From positions 186,001 to 250,000 of the forward strand of contig NZ_JACVWU010000009.1 of NCBI RefSeq assembly GCF_014596915.1: a stretch of DNA of 64,000 nt. Reading direction: 5' to 3'. Below the pieces are notes generated by a model. It saw only the letters and a list, made by a program, of their open reading frames with translations, was not told the DNA's origin and searched no databases. Made by a program: the position numbers and the translations under genes. This stretch comes from Streptomyces sp. TRM68416. Lineage in GTDB: Bacteria; Actinomycetota; Actinomycetes; Streptomycetales; Streptomycetaceae. Positions 40,522 to 48,421 of this stretch are shown here, piece after piece. Position 1 is the stretch's first letter. Each line of letters starts with the position of its first letter.

Positions 40522-41424
40522 TCAGCTCGTGAACAGCAGTTCCGAACTGATCGTCTCCCACAGCGCGTTGAACCACAGGTGCGACTGCTCCACGAACGTG
40601 GTGTCCCGCAGCGCGGCCCCCTGCTCGAAGGCGAACAGCATCGACTGGGTGCCCTCGGCGTCGTACATCTCCAGGTGTTCGTGGTCGATCTCCTCCTCGC
40701 GGCGCGTCAGCGTGTAGTAGGCGAAGAGCGCCTCGGCGCCGTTGAGCAGGTAGAGCTTGACCGGCGGGGTGAAGGGCAGCGCGCGGAAGGTGACCCGCAC
40801 GTCGATGCCGTGCGTGGACCGCAGGGCGAGCAGATTGTGCCGCAGCACCTGGCCCTGGGCGTTGCGCTGGGCGAGCCAGTGGCGGCGCAGCCGGCCCGCG
40901 GCCGTCACGTCGACCGGGGCCGGGAAGGCGAGGTCGATCTTGCGGCTCGGCAGCAGGACGCGGACGTCGACCTTGGCCGGATTCAGCTCTCCCGCGTGGA
41001 TCCGGCGCAGCGGTTCGCCGATGGCGAGCGTGAGGGAGATGGAGGTCAGACAGAGGGCGTCGATCTCGACGTGCGGGGCGGCGAAGGCCTCCGCGATCCG
41101 GGGCGCGAGGGCCACCATCGTGGGCTGCGGCGGTGCTCCGGGGCCGGTCAGCGCCCGGCCGGGGTCCAGGGCGACGGTGGCCGGGCTGCCCTTGGAGACG
41201 TTGGTGAGCAGCCGCTCCGACTGCAGGATGCGCAGCGCCTGGCGTACGGCTCCGCGCTCGACACCGAACTCGTCGGCCAGCCGGGCCTGGGTCGGCATGC
41301 GCTGGCCGGGCCGCAGTTCGCCGGATCTGATCCGGGCGCGCAGCGCGTCGGCCACGTCACGGTGGGACTTCTGTGGCCGCTGCGACCTGTCCCGCCCATT
41401 GACGGAGGCGTGTTTCGGGTCCAC
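40522..41424 (-). CDS. devE: GntR-family regulator DevE, paralogue of DevA
   Basis: A 300-residue regulator, collinear with DevA over its whole length (shared blocks FGVERGAVRQALRILQSERL; VSKGSPATVAL; GEPLRRIHAGEL; LRSTHGIDVRVTFRALPFTP; KLYLLNGAEALFAYYTL). In S. coelicolor devE arose by duplication of devA and has a separate developmental role. GTG at 41424 was taken as start; TTG at 41439 is an alternative. A 32-bp upstream block with 25 matches to the devA upstream block and a repeat with the same half-sites lie in front. Confidence 0.88.
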   Translation of the reverse strand: MDPKHASVNGRDRSQRPQKSHRDVADALRARIRSGELRPGQRMPTQARLADEFGVERGAVRQALRILQSERLLTNVSKGSPATVALDPGRALTGPGAPPQPTMVALAPRIAEAFAAPHVEIDALCLTSISLTLAIGEPLRRIHAGELNPAKVDVRVLLPSRKIDLAFPAPVDVTAAGRLRRHWLAQRNAQGQVLRHNLLALRSTHGIDVRVTFRALPFTPPVKLYLLNGAEALFAYYTLTRREEEIDHEHLEMYDAEGTQSMLFAFEQGAALRDTTFVEQSHLWFNALWETISSELLFTS

Positions 41425-41510
41425 GACAAAACGGTACAACTTCCCGCCATCTTTGGGCAGTTCACGGGAAGGTGGTTATGAGCCGCTTCCCAACGGCCAT
41501 AAGAAGAGTG

Positions 41511-41527
41511 AAGTTGGTCGCCAACTT
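41511..41527. promoter_or_regulatory. Putative DevA-family operator upstream of devE
   Basis: AAGTTGG, TCG and CCAACTT form a perfect 17-bp inverted repeat 87 bp upstream of devE. Half-sites equal those before devA; the spacer is three bases here and two there. Distance to the start is almost the same for both genes. Confidence 0.6.
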
Positions 41528-41708
41528 GAGCAACATGGTCAAGCTTTTTCAGGGGTTGGCGGTCCGAGGCCCAGAATCCGGCTGACCGGGCTCCCTTCCG
41601 GAGGGGAGCCGGGAGCCCGGCCAGTCTGCACCACCGCACAACAACCACAACTGAACAGCACGCTACGGATGAGTACGGAGGAACAGGCCTGTCATCGGCA
41701 GGAAGGGG

Positions 41709-42953
41709 CTAGAACAGGTCCGGGCACCAAGGCCGCCCGGACGTACGCAGCAGGGCGTCGGCCAGCCGGGCGGCGCCCGCTCGTTCTTCCCGCACCCGGC
41801 CGAGCGCGGCCAGCCGTACGGCGGACTGGTCGCCGAGCCACAGCGTGGCCAGGTCGGAGAGGCCGAGGACGAGGTCCGCGCCGTCGGTGGTGGGCGCACA
41901 GCTTCCGGCGCCGTCCGCGTCCGCCTCGACGCGGTACCGGCCGCCGCCGTCCACGACGTCCAGCACCAGCGTCCCGGCGCTGTCGTACGTGCGCGCCTCC
42001 ATGGCCCGTACGACGTCCAGGATCCGCACCCACAGCCAGTCGGCCTGGGTGGTGAGCCGGGCGGCGCGCGGGTCGGGCAGGAAGTGCGGCAGCAGGTCGT
42101 CGGGGGACCGCCAGCCGCTCTTGACGGTCGTGATCCAGTCGATCGAGCACAGGTAGTGCCACAGGGCGCGTTCGGCGGCCGGGGTGACCCCGATCAGCCA
42201 CTTCACCACCGCCGTGTTGAGCGGCTGCTTGCCGTCGCCCCAGTGGTGGTCGGCCGTGTACGCCACCATGCCCTCGACCTCGCCCGCGGCCGAGCGGTAC
42301 ACCGCGTAGTAGGGCTCGACGAAGTTGTGGAAGAACTTCACGACGCCGGTGGCCGTCTGCCACCACAGGTCGTCGCGGCTGACCGCGCCGGGCTGGGCGC
42401 GGCGCAGTCGCTCGTGCAGCTCGGGGCCGAGCTTGCGTACGTCGGCGGCGTCCACGAGGTCGATACGGCCGCCGTCCTCGGGGCCGGACCAGCGGGGGTC
42501 GAGGCCGGCCCGGGGCACGTCGACCGTCCACTCGGCCAGGGTGGTGGCGGGGCCGAAGCCGAAGCGGCCGTAGATCGGGTACTCGGCGGCGATGAGGGTG
42601 GCGACGACGTCACCGCGCTCCCTGGCGGCCGCGAGGTCCCGTTCCATCATGCGGCCGAGCAGGCCGCGGCGGCGGTGGGTGGGCGAGACGGTGACGTTCG
42701 AGATGGCGTCGGCCTGGACGGATGCGCCGCCGACGGCGGTGAGCTGCTGGTCGAAGGAGCGGAACGTGGCGACGCAGCGGTCGCCGTCGAACGCGCCGAG
42801 CAGGCGGCCGGGGACGAACCAGGGCTGGCGGGCGGCGAGTTGCTCCTCGGTGAGGGTCGGCTCGCGCAGGAAGCCGGTGTTCAGGGCGCGGTGCCAGTCG
42901 GCGAGTTCGGCCTCGGTGACGGGGTGGATGTCGATGTCAGCGGCGCGGGTCAT
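41709..42953 (-). CDS. Eis-like GNAT acetyltransferase
   Basis: A 414-residue protein of the enhanced-intracellular-survival (Eis) family, tripartite with two GNAT-like regions and an SCP2-like C-terminal region. The acetyl-CoA loop is [20 protein letters not shown] (about 84-103). The marker [13 protein letters not shown] follows at about 124. The protein ends in Phe, whose carboxylate acts as general base in Eis enzymes (CPDLF). Eis proteins acetylate amines including aminoglycosides and other small molecules; the natural substrate here is unknown. It is transcribed away from the tandem array. Confidence 0.88.
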   Translation of the reverse strand: MTRAADIDIHPVTEAELADWHRALNTGFLREPTLTEEQLAARQPWFVPGRLLGAFDGDRCVATFRSFDQQLTAVGGASVQADAISNVTVSPTHRRRGLLGRMMERDLAAARERGDVVATLIAAEYPIYGRFGFGPATTLAEWTVDVPRAGLDPRWSGPEDGGRIDLVDAADVRKLGPELHERLRRAQPGAVSRDDLWWQTATGVVKFFHNFVEPYYAVYRSAAGEVEGMVAYTADHHWGDGKQPLNTAVVKWLIGVTPAAERALWHYLCSIDWITTVKSGWRSPDDLLPHFLPDPRAARLTTQADWLWVRILDVVRAMEARTYDSAGTLVLDVVDGGGRYRVEADADGAGSCAPTTDGADLVLGLSDLATLWLGDQSAVRLAALGRVREERAGAARLADALLRTSGRPWCPDLF

Positions 42954-43074
42954 GGACTCACGGTAGGCGCGGGCCTGCGGGGCTGTCGCGACGTTTTCCC
43001 TCGCCCCCGCCGCCCCTACCCGTCCCGTCCCCGGGGGCTGCGCCCCCGGACCCCCTCATCGGCCTGAACGGCCT

Positions 43075-43460
43075 CGTCCTCAAACGCCGGACGGGCTGTC
43101 TGCACCGACCGGCGCCGACAAGGGACCCGGGGCTGCCGCCCCCGCGGGTGGGTGGGGGCTCGGGACGGCCACCGCCCCGTCCTCGAACGCCGGACGGGCT
43201 GGATGCACCGACCGGCCCCGACAAGAGACCCACGGCTGCCGCCCCCGCGGGTGGGCGGGGGCTCGGGACGGCCACCACCCCGTCCTCGAACGCCGGACGC
43301 GCTGGATGCACCGACCGGCCCCGACAAGAGACCCACGGCTGCCGCCCCCGCGGGTGGGTGGGGGCTCGGGACGGCCACCGCCCCGTCCTCGAACGCCGGA
43401 CGGGCTGGATGCACCGACCGGCGCCGACAAGGGACCTGGGGCTGCCGCCGCTGCGGGTGG
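43075..43460. repeat. 103-bp tandem array, about 3.75 copies
   Basis: Units begin with CGTCCTCGAACGCCGGACGG at 43075, 43178, 43281 and 43384, an exact 103-bp period. Copies differ at few positions; the last is cut after about 77 bp at the rsiG stop codon. Each unit contains the CGTCC/GGACG stem that is a widespread Streptomyces intergenic hairpin. The period is not a multiple of three in a kept frame, so reading frames through it are artefacts. The array lies directly after rsiG. Confidence 0.92.
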
Positions 43461-43461
43461 G

Positions 43462-44076
43462 TCAGACCAGGAGGTCGTCCACCTGGGCCTCTCCCTCTCG
43501 GTAGCGGCGGGTGATTTCCGCGCTGCAGTCGTCGGTGGTGCGTTGGAGGTGTTGACGGCGGCGGGAGACCTGTTGTTCGTAGCGGACGAGGCGGGCCATG
43601 GCCTCGGTCAGCTCGGGGTCCGTGCGGGCGCCGAGGTCGGAGAGTTCGACCTCGGCGAGCATCTCCGCCGCCAGCAGCCGGTACTCCTCGCTGTGCGGCG
43701 TCCCGAGCGTGACATGGCGGGCGGAGGAGCGGTACCGGGCCGGCGCGTCCCGGAGGATCTCCGGGAGCCGCTCGACGACGGAGGCCGCACCCCGCGGCGA
43801 ACGGCGGGCCAGCTCGGCCCGCAGGATGTCGATACGGCCCTGGAGCAGCCGCCTTACATAGCTGAGGTCGGCCTCGTCGCGCTGCGCGTCCCGGCGCAGG
43901 GTGCGCAGCTCGGACAGGCTCAGCACGGTCAGGTCGTGCTCGGGCGGATCCGCGGGCAGCCGCGGGCCGTCCACGTCCGTGGCGCTGCGCTGCACGGGCG
44001 GCCGGAGACGGCCCAGCTCCCCCGTGCGGGTCAGCGAGACAGCCCCGGGCTGCTGCCCGGTACTCGGTGTGCTCAT
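43462..44076 (-). CDS. rsiG: Anti-sigma factor RsiG (c-di-GMP-dependent, WhiG partner)
   Basis: A 204-residue coiled-coil anti-sigma factor that, with c-di-GMP, holds the sporulation sigma factor WhiG. Both antiparallel helices carry the c-di-GMP signature E(x)3S(x)2R(x)3Q(x)3D: EADLSYVRRLLQGRID (about 68-83) and EQQVSRRRQHLQRTTD (about 167-182). The N-terminal about 45 residues are disordered. Having two copies of the motif fits the streptomycete form. It is monocistronic, divergent from dtd. Confidence 0.92.
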   Translation of the reverse strand: MSTPSTGQQPGAVSLTRTGELGRLRPPVQRSATDVDGPRLPADPPEHDLTVLSLSELRTLRRDAQRDEADLSYVRRLLQGRIDILRAELARRSPRGAASVVERLPEILRDAPARYRSSARHVTLGTPHSEEYRLLAAEMLAEVELSDLGARTDPELTEAMARLVRYEQQVSRRRQHLQRTTDDCSAEITRRYREGEAQVDDLLV

Positions 44077-44222
44077 GTGCCTCTACCGTCCCCTCGACCG
44101 GCGTGTGGAAGCATCGTGCCACCCCAAGTGGCCGCTATGTGACCGAGTGCCCCCGATCGGCCCCAGATGGGGGGTTAAGGATCAAATAGAGATCCGGAAA
44201 AGCGGTACGGCATCATGGCCGC

Positions 44223-44660
44223 ATGCGTGCAGTGGTGCAGAGGGTGGACGGCGCGAGCGTCGTCGTGGACGGGGAACACGGTCCGGAAACAGTGGGGGCG
44301 ATCGAGGGCGAGGGGCTGTGCGTCCTGGTCGGTGTCACCCACGAGGACACGAAGGAGAAGGCGGCCCAACTGGCCCGTAAACTCTGGTCGATCCGCATGC
44401 TGGACGACGAGAAGTCGTGCAGCGACATCGACGCCCCGCTCCTCGTCATCAGCCAGTTCACCCTCTACGGCGACGCCCGCAAGGGCCGCCGCCCCACCTG
44501 GAACGCGGCCGCCCCGGGCGACGTGGCCGAGCCCCTCGTCGACGAGGTCGTCTCCCAACTCCGCGCCCTGGGCGCGACGGTGGCGACGGGCCGCTTCGGC
44601 GCCAGGATGCGTGTGTCCCTGACGAACGACGGCCCGTTCACCGTGCTCCTGGAGATCTAG
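44223..44660 (+). CDS. dtd: D-aminoacyl-tRNA deacylase
   Basis: A 145-residue enzyme that removes D-amino acids wrongly joined to tRNA. The family motifs are [17 protein letters not shown] (about 76-92, with the conserved Gln and the specificity loop) and the cross-subunit motif [12 protein letters not shown] near the C-terminus (position of the Gly-cisPro pair). It is a dimer of beta barrels. The gene is convergent with ygfZ, with a 4-bp overlap of stop codons. Confidence 0.94.
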   Translation: MRAVVQRVDGASVVVDGEHGPETVGAIEGEGLCVLVGVTHEDTKEKAAQLARKLWSIRMLDDEKSCSDIDAPLLVISQFTLYGDARKGRRPTWNAAAPGDVAEPLVDEVVSQLRALGATVATGRFGARMRVSLTNDGPFTVLLEI

Positions 44661-45622
44661 GGTTCTACGACGGCTTCCTGGGCGGCCGCCGTGTCGCCCG
44701 CGATCAGCCGCGCGTCCAGCGGGACGTTGCGCTTGACCAGGGCCAGGGCGACCGGGCCCAGCTCGTGGTGGCGTACGGACGTGGTGATGAAGCCGACCTT
44801 GCGGCCGTCGGGGTCCTCGTCGGCGAGCCGGAGCTGCGTGCCGGCGGGCGGGAGGCGGACCTCGCTGCCGTCGAGGTGGAGGAAGACCAGGCGGCGCGGG
44901 GGCTTGCCCAGGTTCTGGACGCGGGCGACCGTCTCCTGGCCGCGGTAGCAGCCCTTCTGCAGGTGCACCGCGGTGCCGATCCAGCCCAGCTCGTGCGGGA
45001 TCGTACGGTGGTCGGTCTCGAAGCCCAGGCGCGGGCGGTGGTGCTCGACGCGCAGGGCCTCGTAGGCGAGGAGGCCGGCCGGCGGGCCCGCCTTCTCCGC
45101 GAAGGACTCCAGGTCGGCGCGGGGCAGGAAGAGATCGCGGCCGTACGCGGTCTCGCGGACCACGGCGTCCTCGGGGACCTCGGCGATCGAGCCGGCCGGC
45201 AGGTGCACCACCGCGCGGTCGGCGGTCCGGTCGGCGACCTCGACCCGGTAGAAGAACTTCATCGACTCCAGGTACGCGATCAGCGCCTCCTGGGTGCCGG
45301 GCTCCACATGGGCCCAGACCGTCGAGCCGTCGTCCACCAGGTACAGCGCGTGCTCGATGTGGCCGTTGGCGGAGAGGATCAGCGCCTCGGTGGCCTCGCC
45401 CGTGGGCAGTTCGCTGACGTGCTGGGTGAGCAGCAGGTGCAGCCAGCTGAGGCGGTCCGCCCCGGTGACGGTGACGACCCCGCGGTGCGAGAGGTCGACG
45501 AAGCCGGTGCCGTCGGCGAGGGCACGCTGCTCGCGGAACAGATCGCCGTAGTGGGCGGCGACGCCTTCGTCCACGCCCTCGGCGGGGACGGCGCCGGGCA
45601 GGGTCAGCAGAGGGCTCTTCAT
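44657..45622 (-). CDS. ygfZ: Folate-binding Fe-S cluster repair protein YgfZ
   Basis: A 321-residue GcvT-like protein that uses tetrahydrofolate in maintaining Fe-S enzymes. The family signature K-G-C-Y-x-G-Q-E is present as [13 protein letters not shown] with Cys225. The N-terminal folate-binding part contains [20 protein letters not shown] (42-61). It lies 10 bp after the nur stop codon on the same strand and is probably co-transcribed with it. Confidence 0.92.
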   Translation of the reverse strand: MKSPLLTLPGAVPAEGVDEGVAAHYGDLFREQRALADGTGFVDLSHRGVVTVTGADRLSWLHLLLTQHVSELPTGEATEALILSANGHIEHALYLVDDGSTVWAHVEPGTQEALIAYLESMKFFYRVEVADRTADRAVVHLPAGSIAEVPEDAVVRETAYGRDLFLPRADLESFAEKAGPPAGLLAYEALRVEHHRPRLGFETDHRTIPHELGWIGTAVHLQKGCYRGQETVARVQNLGKPPRRLVFLHLDGSEVRLPPAGTQLRLADEDPDGRKVGFITTSVRHHELGPVALALVKRNVPLDARLIAGDTAAAQEAVVEP

Positions 45623-45632
45623 AGCGCTAAGC

Positions 45633-46070
45633 CTACGACTCGGTAGTTGAAGTCTTCATTGAACAGTCCTTGCACCGTCCGAAGATCGCGAAATGCTTCA
45701 TGTCCGTGTCGAAGCCGAAGGTCTCCCGCAGCTTGGCCGTGAAGTCCGCGGCCACGGAGACGTCCGCCTCGATGACGTTCGTGCAGTCCCGGCAGACGAG
45801 GTGGATGTGGTGATGCCGGTCCGCGAGGTGGTACGTCGGCGCCCCGTGCCCCAGATGCGCGTGGCTGACCAGCCCGAGCTCCTCCAGGAGCTCCAGGGTC
45901 CGGTAGACCGTGGAAATGTTGACCCCCGACGCCGTCTTCCGCACTTCGGCGAGGATGTCGTCGGGGGTCGCGTGCTCCAGGGTGTCCACGGCTTCGAGCA
46001 CGAGTTGCCGCTGCGGCGTCAGCCGGTAGCCGCGCTGCCTGAGATCGCTCTTCCAGTCGGTGCTCACCAC
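45633..46070 (-). CDS. nur: Nickel-responsive Fur-family regulator Nur
   Basis: A 145-residue Fur-family repressor, practically identical to my memory of S. coelicolor Nur, which with nickel represses sodF and nickel uptake genes. The winged helix covers 1-80 (LRQRGYRLTPQRQLVLEAVD; NISTVYRTLELLEELGLV). Metal sites appear as HHHIHLVCRDC (about 90-100, first CxxC) and the C-terminal CKDC. Fur-family relatives sense iron or zinc, but the overall match is to Nur. GTG is the start. ygfZ follows within 10 bp. Confidence 0.92.
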   Translation of the reverse strand: MVSTDWKSDLRQRGYRLTPQRQLVLEAVDTLEHATPDDILAEVRKTASGVNISTVYRTLELLEELGLVSHAHLGHGAPTYHLADRHHHIHLVCRDCTNVIEADVSVAADFTAKLRETFGFDTDMKHFAIFGRCKDCSMKTSTTES

Positions 46071-46119
46071 ACCGACGAGTGTAGAACTACGTCAGCCCTC
46101 CGGGGCTGGCGTCCGGGGC

Positions 46120-46695
46120 TCACTTGAAGAACGCGATCCCGTCGTCCGGCATGTCGTCGGGGAGGGCCTTGGCCCAGCGCTCGACGTCCTCCGGGGTGAC
46201 GACCTTCTTCAGGTGGGCGGACATGTACGGGCGCAGCTCGACCTCGGGGGTCTGCTTCTCGCCGACCCACATGAGGTCGCTCTTGACGTAGCCGTAGAGC
46301 CGCTTGCCACCGGTGTACGGGCCGGAGGCGGCCGTACGCGCCACGGCGTCCGTCACCAGGTCGATCTGCGGCTTCTTGTCGGCCATCTCGCCGTACCAGA
46401 CCTCCACGACGCCGTCGTGGCGGACCATGGTCACCTCGACCTTGCGGTCGGCGTCGATGCGCCAGAAGCCGTGCTCCGTCTCCAGCGGGCGGACCTTGTT
46501 CCCGTCGTTGTCCAGGACCCAGGTGTGGGACCGGTACTCCAGGAAGTCCCGGCCGTCGTGCGTGAAGGCCACCTCCTGGCCGAAGTTGCACTTCTCGGAG
46601 CCGGGGAAGTCGTGCACGCCCGCGCCCGCCCAGTTGCCGAGCAGGAAGGCGAGGGGGACGAGGTCCTTGTGGAGGTCGGACGGGATCTCGATCAT
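46120..46695 (-). CDS. Nitrobindin-like heme-binding protein (FABP-like, DUF1794)
   Basis: A 191-residue beta-barrel protein. The family loop is LLGNWAGAGVHDFPG (about 18-32), then FTHDGRDFLEYRSHTWV and ETEHGFWRID. A His in RPYMSAHLKKV near residue 162 is the likely heme ligand. Mycobacterial and plant relatives bind ferric heme and isomerise peroxynitrite. It lies 23 bp after a very small membrane protein gene on the same strand. Confidence 0.85.
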   Translation of the reverse strand: MIEIPSDLHKDLVPLAFLLGNWAGAGVHDFPGSEKCNFGQEVAFTHDGRDFLEYRSHTWVLDNDGNKVRPLETEHGFWRIDADRKVEVTMVRHDGVVEVWYGEMADKKPQIDLVTDAVARTAASGPYTGGKRLYGYVKSDLMWVGEKQTPEVELRPYMSAHLKKVVTPEDVERWAKALPDDMPDDGIAFFK

Positions 46696-46718
46696 GGGTG
46701 GCAGTTCCTAGACGTGGG

Positions 46719-46817
46719 TCAGCGCTGGCCCTGGTAGAGCTTCTTCACGGTCAGTCCGGCGAAGGCGAGGACGCCGACGGCGACCAGAACCAGCAGGATC
46801 TCGAAGAAGAGGATCAC
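46719..46817 (-). CDS. Very small membrane protein, 32 aa
   Basis: A 32-residue single-helix protein: hydrophobic residues 2-22 (ILFFEILLVLVAVGVLAFAG) followed by a basic end (VKKLYQGQR). AAGGAG lies 6 bases before the GTG start. It is 23 bp upstream of the nitrobindin-like gene and probably in the same transcript. A hydrophobic helix plus short basic tail resembles small regulatory or subunit membrane peptides. It can be overlooked because of its size; the good ribosome site and lack of overlap argue it is real. Confidence 0.6.
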   Translation of the reverse strand: MILFFEILLVLVAVGVLAFAGLTVKKLYQGQR

Positions 46818-46950
46818 GGGTTGCTCCTTGATGAGCGTACGGGCGATTGCACAGGGCCGGGGCCCAGCTTACGCGGCCGGGCTCCGGACCACCGGGCGAG
46901 GTCGGCTCCGGCGGCGGCCGAAGGGAGACGGGGTTGATTACGATTCGGTC

Positions 46951-47313
46951 ATGGCGAAGAAGCTCGTGATCAAGGTGACGGCCGGGGCGGACGCCCCCGA
47001 GCGGTGCTCGCAGGCGTTCACGGTGGCCGCGGTGGCCGTGGCCAGCGGTGTCGAGGTGTCGCTGTGGCTGACCGGTGAGTCCGCGTGGTTCGCCCTGCCG
47101 GGGCGGGCCGCCGAGTTCGAGCTGCCGCACGCGGCCCCGCTGCCCGACCTGGTCGAGTCCGTCCTCGCGGGCGGCACCCTCACCCTGTGCACGCAGTGCG
47201 CGGCCCGCCGGGACATCACGGAGAAGGACGTCATCGAGGGCGTACGGATCGCGGGTGCGCAGGTGTTCGTGCAGGAGGCGACGGCGGACGACGCGCAGGC
47301 GCTCGTCTACTGA
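46951..47313 (+). CDS. DsrE-family protein
   Basis: A 120-residue protein of the DsrE/DsrF-like fold. N-terminal strand KKLVIKVTAGADAPERCSQA, then VAVASGVEVSLWLTGESAW. The conserved Cys pair lies in LTLCTQCAARRDI (about 77-89). Family members transfer sulfur or are of unknown function; two Cys in CxxC spacing suit a thiol or metal role. The ATG at 46951 was chosen as the first start with good homology. Its end overlaps the convergent VOC gene by 7 bp. Confidence 0.82.
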   Translation: MAKKLVIKVTAGADAPERCSQAFTVAAVAVASGVEVSLWLTGESAWFALPGRAAEFELPHAAPLPDLVESVLAGGTLTLCTQCAARRDITEKDVIEGVRIAGAQVFVQEATADDAQALVY

Positions 47314-47687
47314 GACGCGGCCGTCCACAGGCAGAACGGATGGCCCGCCGGGTCGAACAGCACCCGTACGTCGTCCTGCGGCTGGTACTCGGCGAGCCGC
47401 GCCCCTTCCGCGAGGGCCCGCGCGGTCTCGCTCTCCAGGTCGTCGACCTCGATGTCCAGGTGCAGCATCATCTGCTGGTCGCCGGGCTTGCGGCCGGGCC
47501 AGAGGGGCGGCACGTACCCGGGCTCGGTCTGGAAGGCCAGGCCGGTGCCTCCGCCGGGCGGTCCGACGAGCACCCAGTCGCGCTCCTCGGCGCGTACGAC
47601 GTACCCGAGCAGGCGGAGGTAGAAGTCGGCGAGTGCACGCGCGTCGGGCGCGTCGAGCACCACCGTGGAAAGCCTCGTGGGCGACAT
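47307..47687 (-). CDS. VOC-superfamily (glyoxalase-like) protein
   Basis: A 126-residue protein with two beta-alpha-beta-beta-beta modules of the VOC fold: RLSTVVLDAPDARALADFYL at the start, then GGTGLAFQTEPGY and the second module LHLDIEVDDLESETARALAE with DPAGHPFCLW at the end. The metal-binding His/Glu positions are partly kept (HLDIEV, GHPFC). Substrate unknown; many are resistance or dioxygenase-like proteins. Confidence 0.82.
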   Translation of the reverse strand: MSPTRLSTVVLDAPDARALADFYLRLLGYVVRAEERDWVLVGPPGGGTGLAFQTEPGYVPPLWPGRKPGDQQMMLHLDIEVDDLESETARALAEGARLAEYQPQDDVRVLFDPAGHPFCLWTAASQ

Positions 47688-47697
47688 ACGCGCCTTC

Positions 47698-47958
47698 TTA
47701 CTGCCGTCGCCGCTTGCCGTCCAGTTCGTCCCACCACTCGTCGGACTTCGGGTCGCCGGACGGGTCGTCCCACCAGCGGTCCTCGGGGCCGCGGCGGTTG
47801 GCGACCATCGCGGCGAGCGGCGGGATGACCATCGCCACCAGGCACATGCCGACGGCGACCGGCACGGACCACAGGCGTACGACAGCGCAGGCCACGACGA
47901 AGAGCGTGAGGCACGTGCCCATCATGACGAAGTAGAGGTGGCGCCGCCGCGCGTACAT
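47698..47958 (-). CDS. DUF3099 membrane protein
   Basis: An 86-residue protein with two membrane helices (about 7-27 and 32-52: VMMGTCLTLFVVACAVVRLW; PVAVGMCLVAMVIPPLAAM). The C-terminal part is polar and rich in Trp/Asp (DRWWDDPSGDPKSDEWWDEL), as usual in DUF3099. No function is known. It lies 10 bp upstream of the VOC gene on the same strand. Confidence 0.8.
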   Translation of the reverse strand: MYARRRHLYFVMMGTCLTLFVVACAVVRLWSVPVAVGMCLVAMVIPPLAAMVANRRGPEDRWWDDPSGDPKSDEWWDELDGKRRRQ

Positions 47959-48031
47959 GAGTCCAGCGTAGGACGATTCCGACCGGCGGCGACCGGGGCC
48001 GACGAACCGGAGGCCGGCGCGGGACGGAGAT

Positions 48032-48085
48032 GGCTGAAGGGCCGCACCCCCTGGCGTCCAACCCGTGGGGTGCGGCCCTTCAGCC
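48032..48085. terminator. Terminator after the DUF1416 gene
   Basis: A perfect 19-bp stem (GGCTGAAGGGCCGCACCCC and its complement) with a 16-base loop lies 17 bp past the DUF1416 stop codon, between that operon and the DUF3099 promoter region. Confidence 0.92.
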
Positions 48086-48102
48086 GTTCATGAGGTGCCG
48101 CG

Positions 48103-48390
48103 TCAGACGGCGATCGCGACCTCCGCCAGGCCGCCCTGCTGGGCGACGACGGTACGGTCCGCGCTGCCGCCGGGGACGAGCGCCCGGACGGTCCAGGTGC
48201 CCTCGGCCGCGTAGAAGCGGAACTGGCCCGTGGCGGAGGTGGGGACCTCCGCGGTGAACTCGCCGGTCGAGTCCAGCAGACGGACGTAGCCGACCACCGG
48301 CTCGCCGTCCTTGGTCACCTGGCCCTGGATGGTGGTCTCACCGGGCTTGATCGTCGAGGCGTCGGGGCCGCCGGCCTTCGCTCCGCACAT
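48103..48390 (-). CDS. DUF1416 protein
   Basis: A 95-residue protein with a carboxypeptidase-regulatory-like beta sandwich: TTIQGQVTKDGEPVVGYVRL, FTAEVPTSATGQFRFYAAEG and TWTVRALVPGGSADRTV. It starts MCGAKAGG with one Cys. The gene always follows the sulfurtransferase gene in actinobacteria and lies 31 bp after it here, so it belongs to the same cysteine-responsive unit. Its activity is not known. Confidence 0.88.
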   Translation of the reverse strand: MCGAKAGGPDASTIKPGETTIQGQVTKDGEPVVGYVRLLDSTGEFTAEVPTSATGQFRFYAAEGTWTVRALVPGGSADRTVVAQQGGLAEVAIAV

Positions 48391-48421
48391 GATGTTCTCC
48401 TGGGGGTGTTGAAGGTCGGGA

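Noticed and set aside
43016-44122. Long frames with repeated peptide units across the 103-bp array
   Set aside because: A 103-bp period shifts the frame in each unit, and similar frames occur on both strands. The repeats are non-coding DNA.
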